Assembly (NCBI GenBank): GCA_033725935.1
Contig: MU867061.1
Span: 372,001-436,000, forward strand
Source: Cladorrhinum sp. PSN259
Lineage: Eukaryota; Ascomycota; Sordariomycetes; Sordariales; Podosporaceae
DNA: 64,000 bases
Direction: 5' to 3'
Shown here: piece after piece, positions 23,470 to 35,405 of the stretch
Numbering within the stretch: position 1 is the first letter of the stretch
How the letters are laid out: every line of letters begins with the position of its first letter
Made by a program: the position numbers and the translations under genes
The notes under the pieces: generated by a model
Databases searched by the model: none
Told to the model about the DNA's origin: nothing
Seen by the model: the letters and a program-made list of their open reading frames with translations, nothing else

Positions 23470-26165
23470 TGTTGTGGCGGTTTGAACAAAAAGTTGGTAT
23501 TGGAACTTTGGTTCAGAAAAGAACTCTTGTGAAACAGTCTATTGGAATTTGTGGTGGACTTTGTGTATGCGGAGAAGAAGAAGAGCGCAAGGGCTTTGTG
23601 AACTGTAAGTGTTGAGACTTTGTGTGGAATTATATGAAAGAGAGAGCTGAGACTTGTGCTTGCTTGTTCGATCTGATGTGTTGTTGATGAAGGTCTTGAA
23701 ATGAGATGATGCTCGATCTGAATCTGCAAAAGCAAGGGAGGCAACGAAGCCAGATTTATACAATATCTTGCTACCATACTTACCAGCTTCCAACGGAGGA
23801 GAACCCGCGCTTCTAGCAAACAGAATTAGAGAAGGAAGAGAATTGTGTAGAGTAGCACTGATGAGCCGGCCACTCAACCGCGTTTTACCGCCAAGTATTA
23901 GCACCGGAACCGTGTAACAGCACTTACCGAACCAACACGTAGACGAGAGGCAGAGACCACCTGGGGGCGTGTGCATTCGCGAGTCTCAGGAATCTTTGCA
24001 TACTCGCCATTACAGAGAAAGTGGATGTGGTGTGGATGGAAGGATCACGGTGCCAACATTGGCGTCATGTTACACAGTCCAGCTCCATGGTAAGGCAGGC
24101 AGGAAAATGACAGAATATGAGCCTAATCAACCAGGTGATTCGGCCGGGAAGCTGTTTTCGTGGGGGTAAAAAAACAAGGAGTCACAGGCCCGGGGAGGGG
24201 GGGTGGTCTGAAGGAGGTCGTGGTGAGCCTGACGCCGGAGGTCGTACCGGACCCGGCAGGGATAATTTTATGGTCGGGATACCCAAGAATGACGATGAAG
24301 GGAAGAAAGTTTAGCATCAGAAACAAAAAAATCGAAGCCTATCGACTGCGGGTGTACCAAATCTGAACATGCGAATGCATCGCGTGTGGCACATGGCGAG
24401 GCTGAGTTGTGTCTCGCTTGCTGCCTGGGAGGGCGTGTGATAGTGGATATCTGGAAACATTTCAATGCCAATATTGCCGGAATGCCTAACAATTCAGGTC
24501 AAGAACCACAATGACTACCGAAATGCAATAAAGAGCTGGCATACTGTAGAGGCAACAGGCCATGAGACCGTTTCGTGTTACCCGTGAGCTTGGGGGCGGA
24601 GTTTGAACCACGGATGCAATTAACAGAGGTCCTCGTTTCGTATCCATCTAAAGAGTCACCCCGGTTGGCAGCCAAGCGTTTGTGGCCCGAGAAAATGGTA
24701 GGGTGGTATACACCAAGGGTCAAGCCGCCATCCAGTGTCCTGGTTGCCGGATCCGGCAGCTGCATGGGCAACACCCGGCATTGGCATCCCCGCAGAAAAT
24801 AAAGACAGCCAACCAAGATGAGTTTACTGCTGACGGCGTTCTTTGACAGTCATGACGGCCTCTGCAAAAAGTGAGTGGAAGCAATAAGCGTACAAAGTAT
24901 AGCAAGCGTATTCAATAACCACAAAGCCGCCAAATATCAGCCTGTGGCACTTTCTTCTCAATCTACTTGATATTCTGATCTTCTCTGCTAGTTTCTCAGG
25001 GTGTAGGTTCTTCTCACAACTCAGGCGCGGAAAGGATTCGGATAGAAACGCCGTATCTCAAGTCACTCCGCTTGGCTTCATTCACCGAAATGCCGGTGGG
25101 TCCTGTTTGTTTACGTGCGCCTCATCGGCGAGCCGAGTTGAATTGACCGTTGGAGGTGTGACGGTGGTGTTGATAAATGCATCAATTTGCGAGGACCGTC
25201 GTTGCCTGTTCTCGATATGATATCTCCGCTTACTGTATCAAACTGGGCATTCTCAACAGCACCAGCGCCAAAACTAACAACACCACAGCAAGGTGGCTGA
25301 TCAATGATGATGGCTGTCTTTCGAGGCCTCAAAAACCGAGCCAAGGGATGCCTGGATAATTTCGAGAACAGAGATGTGTTATCATTCCAAGAGTTGCTGA
25401 ATTTCAAGTTGTTGTTTGACATTGGTATAAGGTGTTGCCCAAGAGAGCAAGTGATGTTGAGCACCCGCGATCTCGGTCCGGTCCACTATGCGAGACTGCA
25501 AGGGACTTTGTTTGTGTAAAATAAGAGCCAAGATGACATCTCAGTTGCAATATTCCACGATCGTGCCGTTCTGTAAGGCTGACATGGCTGCGTGTATCAC
25601 GCGTGTGGGGTGTAAAGAAAAACTGGGGGCGGGCTCCCACACGAAAAGTGCCACACAGGGTTACACAAGAGGTGCATGAGACACAACGTACAGGTACCTA
25701 CCTCATGTGTAGGTGACATAGGAACTTTCACATCGTTGGCTGTCGTCACTCAGTCAGAATAATGTCGCCTCAGATAGGTCGAGAAGTTGGCAGACAAAAG
25801 ACTCACTTCAATATTTTATGTATGCAATCTGACCACTGTTTACTCTAGAGCTTGACAATAAGCTGCTGCTCGATAAACGTTGCAGAGGGCCATCCACCCA
25901 TAGACAGCCTGACCGCTGGGCCCAATTTCGGAGCAAACTATCCGTCTTTGAAAGCCCTACCCCCGAGATGGGAAGAAGTCGTGGTTCTACCGGGGGAACC
26001 CCCCGTCTGAAGTCCATTAGCCTGGTCACTGCCACCTTAGAAAACTCGACAAATCCGACCCCCAATGTCTTTCTTTTGTTCCGTTCTTCCAGAACGCCAA
26101 TCAAATCGCTCACAACTCAAGAGAAATCCTCCATAAATCACCGTAGCCGGTGTCTGCAGTTCCGC
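23470..26165. other. Intergenic region; 5' leader of the 23-kb gene, then empty
   Basis: 23470-23900 is probable leader and promoter for the minus-strand hypothetical gene. From 24 to 26.1 kb no frame on either strand looks coding. The T-loop-like GGTTCAAACTC on the minus strand near 24605 lacks tRNA stems. 25800-26165 is the 3' flank of the SR-protein gene. Confidence 0.45.
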
Positions 26166-27275
26166 TCATCTCCACTCCCTGTCTCGGTCCCGGCTGGGAC
26201 TTTTGCTCTGCCGGCCCCGACTGTTGTAACTAGCTATGCTTGGGCTTCTGCGCCGGTCTCTCTCTTCGTAATCATTATAGCGCTTGCCGCTTTGCCCACC
26301 ACGAGCAGGGGGGCTTCGGGACCGGGATCGTGATCTGGACGAATAGGACCGTGATCTATATCTGCGACCACTGGTGGAAGGCGGCAACGGTGACCGAGAC
26401 CTAGAACGAGACACCGAGCGTGGCCGATAGCTGTCAGAACGTTTTCCGAATCGGCCCGAGCCTGCGGGGCCGCGTGGTGAGCGCCTTCCTGCCCTACCAC
26501 CACCCTGGGGTCCAGATCTTCCAGTTGGTCGCGGGTTACGAGGATTGATGTTGGCTCCGTGCCGAGCTGTCGGGGGAGGTGGAGACATCTTCCGAACCGG
26601 TAGAACAATCGAAACATTGATGACAGCGCCGTCAATCTGGGCCTCGTGCATGTGGGCAATGGCAGATTCGGCACCCGCCAAATCGTAGTAGAGAATATAG
26701 GCAGTACCGCGATTGGTGCCAGCTTCATAGGCAAATGGTTAGACAATGTAACAATGAGCTGGGTGAGCTGGGGGGAAAGTCTCACATGTTCTATTAACAG
26801 GGAGATCTAGGTCCTCAATTTCGCCATATTGGCCAAAGATTTCTCTGAGATGGTCTTCGTTGACGTTCTTAGTGAGTCGCTCGACAACAATCTGCACATT
26901 GCAACTTTGTCAGTCCCAGGCAGGTACGTAACACGGCGAGGACCCGAGAGAGAGGCTATTTTGGTTTACCTTGGTGCTCTTGAGGGCGGGACTCTGGCTG
27001 CGGGTTCTACTTCTTGAGCGGCTGCGACTCCAGGAACGAGTTCTGCTGCGACTGCGGGAACGGCTTCGGCTTCGAGCAGGGCTGTGGTGTCTTCCATTCC
27101 TCACGGGCGAGCGACTACGCGAATCACGGCGATCGTCCATTGAGGGTGATCTCGATTGCTGAGAACGATGGGAGCGGGGTGTCTGCGTCGGTGAGCGACC
27201 GCGAGATCTGGATCTCGATTGGCCGGGATCGTCATCACGAGGAATAGGATCGCTGGACCTCGATCTCGAAGCCAT
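26166..27275 (-). CDS. RNPS1-like SR protein with one RRM
   Basis: Three minus-strand exons, 27275-26970, 26891-26786 and 26722-26166, give 322 residues. The N-terminal 100 residues are Arg/Ser dipeptide-rich. An RNA recognition motif follows at about 103-180, with RNP2-like IVVERL and RNP1-like RGTAYILYY. It is closed by QIDGAVINVSIVLP, a pattern close to RNPS1-type RRMs. The C-terminal half is again RS-rich with a GGGRAGRR patch. RNPS1 proteins act in the nucleus as splicing activators and as peripheral exon-junction factors. The RRM is split over all three exons and only reads through after removing introns of 78 and 63 nt, which supports the joins. The regulation is unknown. A plain SR splicing factor is the alternative name. 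Confidence 0.88.
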
Positions 27276-28627
27276 TGTGATTGTTCCAATTGGCTTGTGA
27301 GGGTGTGATTATATGTGTGGCGCAGCCGGCCGGTAACCGGGAGATTACGAAGTCGGGATGCCGCGTCGAAAACGCCGGTTGTTGTTGTTTGCGCCGTTGC
27401 AGGAAAAAAAGAACCGGGAGATGGATGTCGGAAATCGCAACTTGAATTCCTGTGAAGCCTTGCCAAAAGTTCAGACGCGCAAAGGAAGCGCGGCAGAAAT
27501 CCAGAAATTCAAATTTCTGATTGGCCAAGACGGTTGATGCCCCACCTGAGCTTGCGTCATCCTTGTCATTCACCGAAGCCCGTTGATGAAAGAGTGAACC
27601 CACCTCAAGGCATTTTTAAAGTTGAGATTCCCACAGCGGGTTCTTTCCAGGTTCTTCCCAGGGCCCCCCCCCAAGTGCATCTGCTCCCAAAGTTGATGAA
27701 TGCCGCAACAGAATGCTGACATGGGATCTTTTTCTCTCCCATTGCTGTTTTATTTTTAGGCGAGAGATCCGACCCTCGACACGACCTCGATTCGATTCTT
27801 GTTACCCAAGGGAGATAATAGGCAACATTGAACAAACACGGCCTGCAATGTGACCCCGCACTTGCACTTGGTGTATCACAAGTATACCAGTTACGCTTCC
27901 CCCACCTCGCTGGACCTGACCACCAAACCACCAAGAATCCCAACCATCACCGTCAGCCTGACAAGAAAAGCTGCTCTTTTCTTGTCAATCATCTCATTCG
28001 GGGACATGGTCGTATTTTATCCATCGTAGTTCTCAACTGGGGTATTCGTAAAAAAGCCGAGCAACACACCCCGCTACGATGCTCTCAGTCGCCAACAACT
28101 AAAGTGATTTCATGTCGAAATACACACCCTCGTAAAGTGTACGCATTGATCTACTATAGTACATTAGAACATTCAGACTGATCTTCAAGCTCATCCAAGC
28201 TCATCCAAGCTTTTGCTGTGGTGCCATGCCCTCTCCGTCACAAGCCAATGGGAGTGCGCTTCATGTCGCACAATTACATCAGAACAAATGCTGCCCGCAA
28301 AGTGACGGTATCTGCCAAGCACTAGACCCTGCATAAACCACTTTCCAGCAAGTCGGTTGCTGAGAGCGCCTCTTCCGTCACGCATCGGGGTCTGAAACAT
28401 CTCTCTTTTGACGTCATGTCAATGATCGTCATCTGGAAGAACCAGAAAATCAGGTTTGATGATCATCGTGAAAAGCATCCCAAAGAGAGATGTGATGTGC
28501 TCAAATAGCGGGCAGTTGCCGCTGGCAGCTTGATACGCAACTTTTGGATTTCTGATCATCATCAGCTTCAGCGTTTACACGAACAGACCACACACTCAAA
28601 ACAACAACCCCCAAAAACCCAAACAAA
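27276..28627. other. Intergenic, divergent promoters
   Basis: This lies between the minus-strand SR gene and the plus-strand gene at 28628. The last 60 bases are an A/C-rich fungal leader. A short direct repeat, CTCATCCAAG twice, occurs at about 28190-28210. No gene is seen. Confidence 0.5.
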
Positions 28628-29171
28628 ATGCCATTCTTCTCACGCAGCTCAGAGCCCGTCCCTCAGGAGCGGCCGGCCCCGGTTTACGAAGAGCCTCCCA
28701 AGAAGCACGGGCTTTTTGGCCGTCATCGTTCGCCATCACCCGCAACGACAACCAGCACTCACCACACCCGGAACACCTCGGCCGAGCGCGGTCAGAACGG
28801 TGTCTTCCGCAGCTCCACCGATGCCAGCAGTGGTCGACGTGGTCTTCTCAGCCGCTCCTTCGGCAACGGGAACCACGCTGAGATGGATCCCAGCATCGTC
28901 GCCGCCCAGGAAAGGGTCATGGGTGCCGAGCGTGCCGAGCGTGAGGCAGACCGTGCCCTAATGGCTGCCCGCGAGAGCGTTCGCGAGGCGCGAGAGCACG
29001 TCCGCAGGCTTGAAGTTGAAGCCCAGGAGGAAGCAAGACGGGCCGCGATCAAGTCTCAGCAGGCAAAGGAGATGTCCAAGAGGGGAAAGCAGCTTGGTCG
29101 TAAGTATTATTCCAGATAATGTCTAGCTTTACGAGGTACTAACGAACTGGCGTATAGGCTACGACTATTAG
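28628..29171 (+). CDS. Conserved hypothetical coiled-coil protein
   Basis: Exons 28628-29099 and 29158-29171 give 161 residues. The second exon codes only for the last few residues (RYDY after the split codon). The 58-nt intron has donor GTAAGT and a perfect TACTAAC branch site, so the short C-terminus is well supported, whereas reading through would give a different tail. The N-terminus (MPFFSR...) is Pro/Ser-rich and disordered with a KKHGLFGRHRS patch. Residues about 90-155 form a highly charged Ala/Glu/Arg helix (AERAEREADRALMAARESV), probably a coiled coil. I do not recognise a named family. No signal peptide or membrane segment is present. Confidence 0.8.
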
Positions 29172-29682
29172 ACGAAGTTGACCTTCAATACCCAAAATCA
29201 TCAGTCAAAAATATACGGAGCGCGGCGTTGGGATTTTCTTAGCCTGTATTATTATAATGTGTCACTCATACTTGGCAACATAGCGATGGTTTAGCGATTT
29301 AATATGTCTTGTTAGAGTAATAAAGACAATATATCTGTTTTGTTTGAACGTTGATTTCTTCAAATTCCCCTGACCACCGGGCAGTTGCCCCACCAACACC
29401 GATGACATGATCCCCAATTTTACACAGATCATCAACTGCTGCTACTGCAAGCACATCCTCTGAAAATTTCATCCCTTTGTCCTGTAGTATCCATGCAAAC
29501 TGACATAAGATTCGGCGCCAACGGAACCCCTATCCGTAACAACTACCCCTCCCAGCGCCCACAACACTAGATCGCTGCCGTTGATAGCATCGTGACATCA
29601 TTCATTGAGTTTCGGGTACTACATGTATCTTTAAAACTCGAGAGACAGTTCTACAGTGCATTTGCAGAACCCAACTGTCAAA
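29172..29682. other. Intergenic region
   Basis: 3' flank of the coiled-coil gene and promoter of the next gene. Nothing else is recognised. Confidence 0.5.
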
Positions 29683-30342
29683 ATGTCTGAGAACGACAAG
29701 CTCAACAAGATCGCACGGGACGCCGAGCGCGATCTTAACAGCTACTCAGCCAAGACAGGCTCCGGCAAACACCACATACCTGGCTTTGACGATACAGCCA
29801 TCAACGACAACCAAAAGAAGTTTCCCGGGTCGACCCTAAAGGTGGGAGACGAGGTCATCACCAGCGCCAGCTACAACCGACGCATCCCCGGAGAAGAAGG
29901 CGGAGATGTCGATGATACGGGAAGATGGATCCACGGATCAGCCTACGAAGGCGTCGGCGGCCCCGAAGACAAGACGGCCCACATCTACCAACACAACCCC
30001 GGCAAAATCGACGAGGAGACTGTCAGAGGATGGGGCATGAACCCCGTTGAGCTGGAAAAAGGGATGATCAGTACCGAGGGCGTGCTCTCCCCCAACGAGG
30101 CGATTGGAGATGCCCGTCGGGAGCCGGCACACTGGAACGATATCTCGGAGCAGGGCAGACGTGCTGCCCGGTCGAATTTCGGGATGACGGCTGAGAATCG
30201 CGGGGACCTGCCCGAGCACGGACACAAGGGAAGCCGGTACAAGGGGGAGTTCTATGAGACGCCTGAGAGCGTGCCTGATCAGAGGGCTGACATGACTGAA
30301 GTGCCTACCGAGAGTACTACTGGGATTTCGAGGGATATTTAA
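29683..30342 (+). CDS. Conserved hypothetical hydrophilic protein
   Basis: A single exon of 219 residues. The start is the ATG in GTCAAAATGTC; there is no upstream in-frame ATG. The protein is strongly hydrophilic, Gly/Asp/Glu/Lys-rich, without cysteine, signal peptide or membrane segment. Segments such as KVGDEVITSASYNRRIPGEEGG, broken here by composition and not by known domains, look conserved in style. A repeated sense of 'GW/GR.IHG..Y' hints at short motifs. The composition resembles stress-type (LEA-like) disordered proteins, which is inference only. No function can be assigned. Confidence 0.75.
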   Translation: MSENDKLNKIARDAERDLNSYSAKTGSGKHHIPGFDDTAINDNQKKFPGSTLKVGDEVITSASYNRRIPGEEGGDVDDTGRWIHGSAYEGVGGPEDKTAHIYQHNPGKIDEETVRGWGMNPVELEKGMISTEGVLSPNEAIGDARREPAHWNDISEQGRRAARSNFGMTAENRGDLPEHGHKGSRYKGEFYETPESVPDQRADMTEVPTESTTGISRDI

Positions 30343-30527
30343 AATGGGAATCTTGTACAAAATATAAAGGAGTTGGCTGGAAAAACGGAACTGGAAAAGT
30401 TGGGGGGTGGGGAGGGGGGTTGTTACCTCATATATATATTATCAAGATTGAACAATCCATCTCTTGGTCGACAGTGTGAAAGCCAATCAATCTATGCATT
30501 TTCTACCCTTTTATCATTCTACATCTT

Positions 30528-31563
30528 CTACTCATCCTCATCCTTCGCCTCCTTGTTATCCTCCTTCTCCTTCGGCTCCTCCAAATACCTCCTCACAAAC
30601 CCAGCAACGGGCATGACCCACTCCTTGCTAACAGGCACATAATGACCCCCCGGATGCACAACCACAACTTTTGTCTCATCCGCGCACCTATCCACAAGTC
30701 CCCTACTCCTCCCTTCCTCAACCACGGTATCCAACCCGCCCAAAACATGCAAGCTGGGCGTCCTAATCTTTGGCTCGTACAACCAGCCCAAATCCTCCGG
30801 AACGGCCCAGAACCCACTGTAGCTAACAAAGAATTTAATTCCCTTCCCCCCGTTCGCCCTTCTCAACTTCTCAACCCACTCTATATTGTCCTCCCCTTTG
30901 GCGCTCCTGTCCCCTTCCAGCGCAGCCGCAAGTATGCCAGCGACGCACCCGCCCTGGCTGAACCCAATCACACCCTCAACGTCACCTCCCGCCCCTTCCA
31001 TCGTCTCGGCAATCCTCAGCATGCCCTCTTTGAGTAACTTGTACTTGCCCGTCGCCTCGTCCTTCCTGAACCAAGCCCACGAGTCAATCTCGTCTTCCTC
31101 CGCCACAGAAGCTTCAGATGGGACGTAACCCGGTATATCGCGCGGACGCAGCCGGTTCGGCGCCGTGGGATACACAAGGTTAGGCACCAAGTTCAGCGGC
31201 GTGAGCGCTTTGGCCAGAACCTTCTCCAGGGCGCGCACTTTGGCGCGGAAGAGGGGACCCGATTGCGTGTATCCTTTTACATAAATTTCATGTCAGTATT
31301 CTTTTAGAGGTGAGAAATGAAATGGCATGGCGGGGTAATTTATCAGGGGTATGGTAGGGTAGGGTGTACTGTAAGTTTTATAACATACCATGCAACATCA
31401 AAATCTTGACCTCCTTTTTATTACTTGGCTTGTTATTACTACTCTGCTGCTGCCCTTTTCCCTTCTGCGCCCTCTGTTGTTGATCCGCCACAGACAGAGC
31501 AGGAGTCGAAGTCCCCGACGACTGGAGTGGCGTTTGTGATGACGGGGTGCTGTTATCGCCCAT
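30528..31563 (-). CDS. FSH1-family serine hydrolase (alpha/beta-hydrolase)
   Basis: Minus-strand exons 31563-31389 and 31273-30528 give 306 residues. The 115-nt intron splits the first conserved motif, and splicing restores ILMLHGYTQSG, the N-terminal hallmark of the FSH1 (DUF341) family. The predicted catalytic triad is Ser164 in GFSQGG, Asp240 in LGGLDTVV and His269 in HPGGHYVP. The first 50 residues are Ser/Gln-rich and the C-terminus is Lys/Glu-rich. FSH proteins are cytosolic or mitochondrial esterase-like enzymes; the substrate here is unknown. The start chosen is the ATG in GCACCATGG. An in-frame upstream ATG would add an Arg-rich stretch that could be a mitochondrial presequence, so a longer form is possible. 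Confidence 0.9.
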
Positions 31564-32619
31564 GGTGCAAAAGTATGATGATAATCTTGTAATTCGTCTA
31601 GCAGGGTATTTCCAAGTACAGATTTGTGATGACCTCGCGAAAAGTCGAAAAGTATTCATTAAATATTTTAAAAGTGAAGGGTGAGTGAGAGGTTCAATGA
31701 GATGCGGCGGACGGACTTGGCTCGGCATGACACATTCGGGCAGATGTTGGTTTCATAGGCTTAGAAAGCACGATAAGATAGGGGCCCACTGCCGGATGGC
31801 GAACACGCTCACACAAGAGAGAGAAAGAACACGATTCAAGATACAGTTTTGTGAACTAATTTCTGTTGATATCTTTAGTATTGTTATTATCAACTATATA
31901 TATCTTACACAATATCCTCTGCAGTTGAGGAGCTCTGGGGCTGTGGAGGGGTATGATATCCATACTCGGGAACATTGAGGGGCAGTTTCTGGAGAACACA
32001 TCTCTCTCAATATCAATCATACAAGATACTCAGTGGTGAAAATCACAGGCAAATATAAAAATGTAACCTCTACTGATTCCCAACGGGTCGATGAGCAACA
32101 AGACGTACTCTCTCCGCGGGCGCCCAGCAACGGGTAAAAAAAGTTTTCTCTATGCCAGAGCGAAAACATTCATATCAACGGAGAAAATGATAATGAATGT
32201 CGATAACACACTGTAAACAGCGTGTAGCTGGCAACAATTCCCCCCAGTCGGTCATTAGAGCTATTGTTCGCTGAGAAGCTGGCATGGAGATGGCCAGGTC
32301 TCAGTGGCAAAAGCCCATAAAAGCAAGCTTGGTGGATAGGTAACAGAAGCATAGCCCAGCAGTTGACCGTAGCTCCTATACCTCATCATCCACATCCCCT
32401 CGTGCATATTCTCAATCCTCCACTTCCTGCCTCACAACGAGCAGCTTCGGAAACCAAAAAATCGGCACAGCTCAATTGACGTTGGCTGCCTGCTATGATA
32501 CACTGCCGCCTCCAAGGGTCGGGATTGGTCAAGGGAATCGAGGGTCAAGGAAGAAATGCCGCGTCGTTCTCGTCTTCTAATCCACACGCACTGCCGCCGC
32601 CAGATGAATCGGGTCGAAT
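31564..32619. other. Intergenic region
   Basis: Promoter of the FSH1 gene (about 31564-31750) and 3' flank of ATP18. No other gene is recognised. Confidence 0.5.
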
Positions 32620-33040
32620 TTATTTGCCGGCCCTGAGGTTGGGGTTGCGAGGGTCGTTCTTGAACTCGTCGGCTGTATCTCGATGTCAGTTCTGGGAGAG
32701 GTGGGAGGATGTTATACAATCGTGGGGGCGTACAGCTCATCATGGCGTTCTGGGCAGAGTTGATGCCATAGGCAATGACGACCGCTAGACACAAGCATTG
32801 TTAGTCATTGCATAGTTCATCGGAAGGGATGATTTGTCGGGAAAGCAAAGAGCTCGAGGAAATTCGGGCGAAGAGAGACGGATATATAGGTGGCGACATA
32901 CCGGCAGCCAGGAAGGGAGCCAAGGGCTTCACTGCAGTCATGGTTAGCACACAACGACATCATCTCCCACCACAGAAACCAATTGACCTACAGACGGGCG
33001 TCGGGAACTTCTTGAGGGGGGTGATACCGAGCCAAGACAT
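32620..33040 (-). CDS. ATP18: Mitochondrial ATP synthase subunit i/j (Atp18)
   Basis: Four tiny minus-strand exons, 33040-32992, 32931-32902, 32784-32734 and 32672-32620, join in frame to 60 residues. The protein starts MSWLGITPLKKFPTPV, has one membrane span (about 20-42, with IAYGINSAQNAM) and ends DEFKNDPRNPNLRAGK. FPTP near the N-terminus and KNDPRNP near the C-terminus are the hallmarks of Atp18/subunit j, an inner-membrane subunit of the F1Fo ATP synthase that contributes to Fo and dimer stability. Introns are 60, 117 and 61 nt. Exon 2 is only 30 nt. No single frame exceeds about 17 codons, so automatic calling would miss this gene. The gene is divergent to the mitochondrial NIPSNAP gene downstream. 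Confidence 0.94.
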
Positions 33041-33731
33041 CGTGACGGTATCTTCTGGATTAGAAGACTAGGTTCGGGTGACTATTTGGTGATGGGGGGG
33101 AGGTTGGCGGAGGTCAACAAGAAACGAGCGTTTTTCGCAAAGTTCCGATTTCCGAAGCTTCCAACCCGCGGCCGCTCAATTTTCTGCCTGAAAATATGCC
33201 TTGTATGTGAGGTGTCAACGTTTCTCTGAAAAGGCGGGGTCGTGCCAAGAGACCCGCGAGGTTGCGAGGCACACGGATGCGTGTAAATGATTCTCCGACC
33301 TGGCCAGGGTTTGGCCTACTGTTACTGGCTGTGTGAGGTGACATCATAATCCCCGCATTTGCACTGCGGCTTTTCCTGGGGTAAACGGGGAAGCAAGCAG
33401 TGAGCAAGCCCAAGGTCGAATAGATGCCCAGACCACAAGTCCCTGCGGCCTGATCTAATTAATGATGGAGACTGGACGAACAGGACAGGGAAGCTCCAGG
33501 GCAGCAGGCACCTGGTAGCTTGTTTGGTGTGTGTCCAAAAAGCTTCCCCTCCTCCTTCCCCTTCCAGTTCCAGTTTGCATCCTGGTTGATTCCTCCTCAA
33601 CCCGTCGTCGCCAATAACTCCAACAGCTTTCCCAAAGTGCAAAGTGCGGGGTGGGAATCACACCCGTCTTCTCTTTGTCCAATTATTCCGCGTTGCTCCC
33701 CTCCTTCCTACACGCTGTATTCCCGGTTCCC

Positions 33732-33784
<53 letters not shown>

Positions 33785-34229
33785 GCGCCGCCGCCACCTC
33801 CATCTCGGCTTGACTAGGGGTGTGCTGCGCTGCTAATAGCTGCCTGTGCAAAGGATCTCCTTCTGCCGTCTTGCTGCTGCTGTGACTACTGCTTCTGCAT
33901 AAGGTTGCGTTTCAACGTCTCGTCTGCTCTTTACACCTCACCTCATTCCGACCCGATATCGAACGATTCGAAGATTCAGAATACTTCCGACCGTTGCACC
34001 AAGGGGGTTTCTTCAACTTCTCCTTGTTAAGCGATAACAACAATTGGATTGTTCTTGCGCCGCTTCCTCAATTAACCAACTTATTCCGGCAAACCCGACA
34101 ATATCTGACTCTAAACCCCGCGTTTACAACCTATAAACAACTTCCCCTCATTCCTAAGGGGGATCGACAAACCGGACTTATAAACCAAAAAAAGAACAAA
34201 CCAACGCCAAGACACACCTCCTCAAAGCC
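33041..34229. other. Divergent promoter region, ATP18 / NIPSNAP
   Basis: It carries the promoters of two mitochondrial-protein genes on opposite strands and a TTGCTG hexanucleotide repeat. No gene is seen. Sequence at about 33900-34229 looks like the NIPSNAP leader. Confidence 0.5.
33732..33783. repeat. (TTGCTG)n repeat
   Basis: About eight hexanucleotide units in the leader/promoter region of the NIPSNAP gene. Confidence 0.95.
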
Positions 34230-35405
34230 ATGCTGTCTAGACACCTCTCGCGCGCAGTCGCCGGTCTCCGGCCGGCGGCGACGGCTGCGCAAAAGAGGGC
34301 GTTTGCAACATCGCTCGCCCTCTCGTCAAAGCACACCCCATCCCTCGCCGACGTCCAACCCGAGCAGCACGAGACGTTCAACAGCAAGCAGAAGCAGTTC
34401 CGAGCACAGCTCGCAGAGGCACAGAAGCAACGGGAAGCCAGTGCGTTTGCATCCTCCTCCTCCCCTGATTCCTCTTCTTCCTCTGCTTCCAGCGGCGGGG
34501 GCCTTGGATCGCTAAGCACAGCTCTGGGCGCAAAAACAGGGAGCAAATCGAACGCTGCAGAACAGGAACCTGAGCGGAAGCTGGGACCCCTGACGAATCT
34601 GATTTACGGCACCAAGGAAGGGCGCGAGATGGATGCCCAGATCGAGGCGAGCTTCAGCCAGGTTCTGGCGCGAGGCAAGTACGTGCACTCGATCGTTTTT
34701 CACGACGTGAAGCCCAAGCATGTAGATGAGTACGTCGAGCTGGTCGGCAGTTGGTATCCAAAGATCGCGGCCAATCCTGACAATAAGGTTCACCTGGTTG
34801 GGAGCTGGCGGACTGAAGTTGGCGATTGCGACACGTTTGGTAAGGTTTTATTTACTCTTTCTTCCCCCGCTCTCAGCCTTGTATGTGTTCGCAGAACTGA
34901 CCTTTTTATCCTCTGATCAGTACACATCTGGGAATACCAACGGTACCAAGGCTACCACGCCTCGATGAACACCATCTCTCGTCACCCCGAGTACCCGGCA
35001 TTCGAGAAGAAGCTTCGCTCTCTGATCCGAAGCAAGCACAGCTCGCTCATGCAGGAGTTTTCCTTCTGGCCAACGACTCCGCCCCGCCAGCTCGGAGGCG
35101 TCTTTGAGCTGCGCTCGTACACGCTCCACCCGGGTAACCTGCTCGAGTGGGAGACGCACTGGCGGCGCGGTCTCACGGCCCGTCGGGAGGTGATGGAGGG
35201 CGTCGGCGCCTGGTTTGTGCAGATTGGTGATCTTAACACGGTGCACCATCTGTGGCAGTTTGCCGACCTCGAGGAGCGAAAGATTCGGCGCGAGAAGAGC
35301 TGGCAGCACGAGGGCTGGGCGGATACCGTTCACAAGACCGTGCCTCTCATTCAGGAGATGAAGAGCCGGATCATGGTGCCCATGCCCTGGTCGCCGGTTG
35401 CTTAA
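34230..35405 (+). CDS. NIPSNAP family mitochondrial protein
   Basis: Exons 34230-34839 and 34921-35405 give 364 residues across an 81-nt phase-1 intron. The N-terminus (MLSRHLSRAVAGLRPAA..KRAFATS) is an Arg/Ala/Ser-rich mitochondrial presequence. After a Ser-rich linker (about 70-95) come two NIPSNAP (ferredoxin-like) domains. The first has HSIVFHDVKPKHVDEYVELV and VGSWRTEVGDCDTFVHIWEY, the second has FELRSYTLHPGNLLEWETHW and HHLWQFADLEERK. NIPSNAP proteins locate to the mitochondrial matrix or membrane; in animals they flag damaged mitochondria. The fungal role is not settled. The second domain's conserved residues are intact. The name is secure, the function only partly known. Confidence 0.92.

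Noticed and set aside
24560..24680. tRNA-like T-loop (GGTTCAAACTC, minus strand)
   Set aside because: Flanking bases do not pair into a T-stem and no acceptor or anticodon arm is found.
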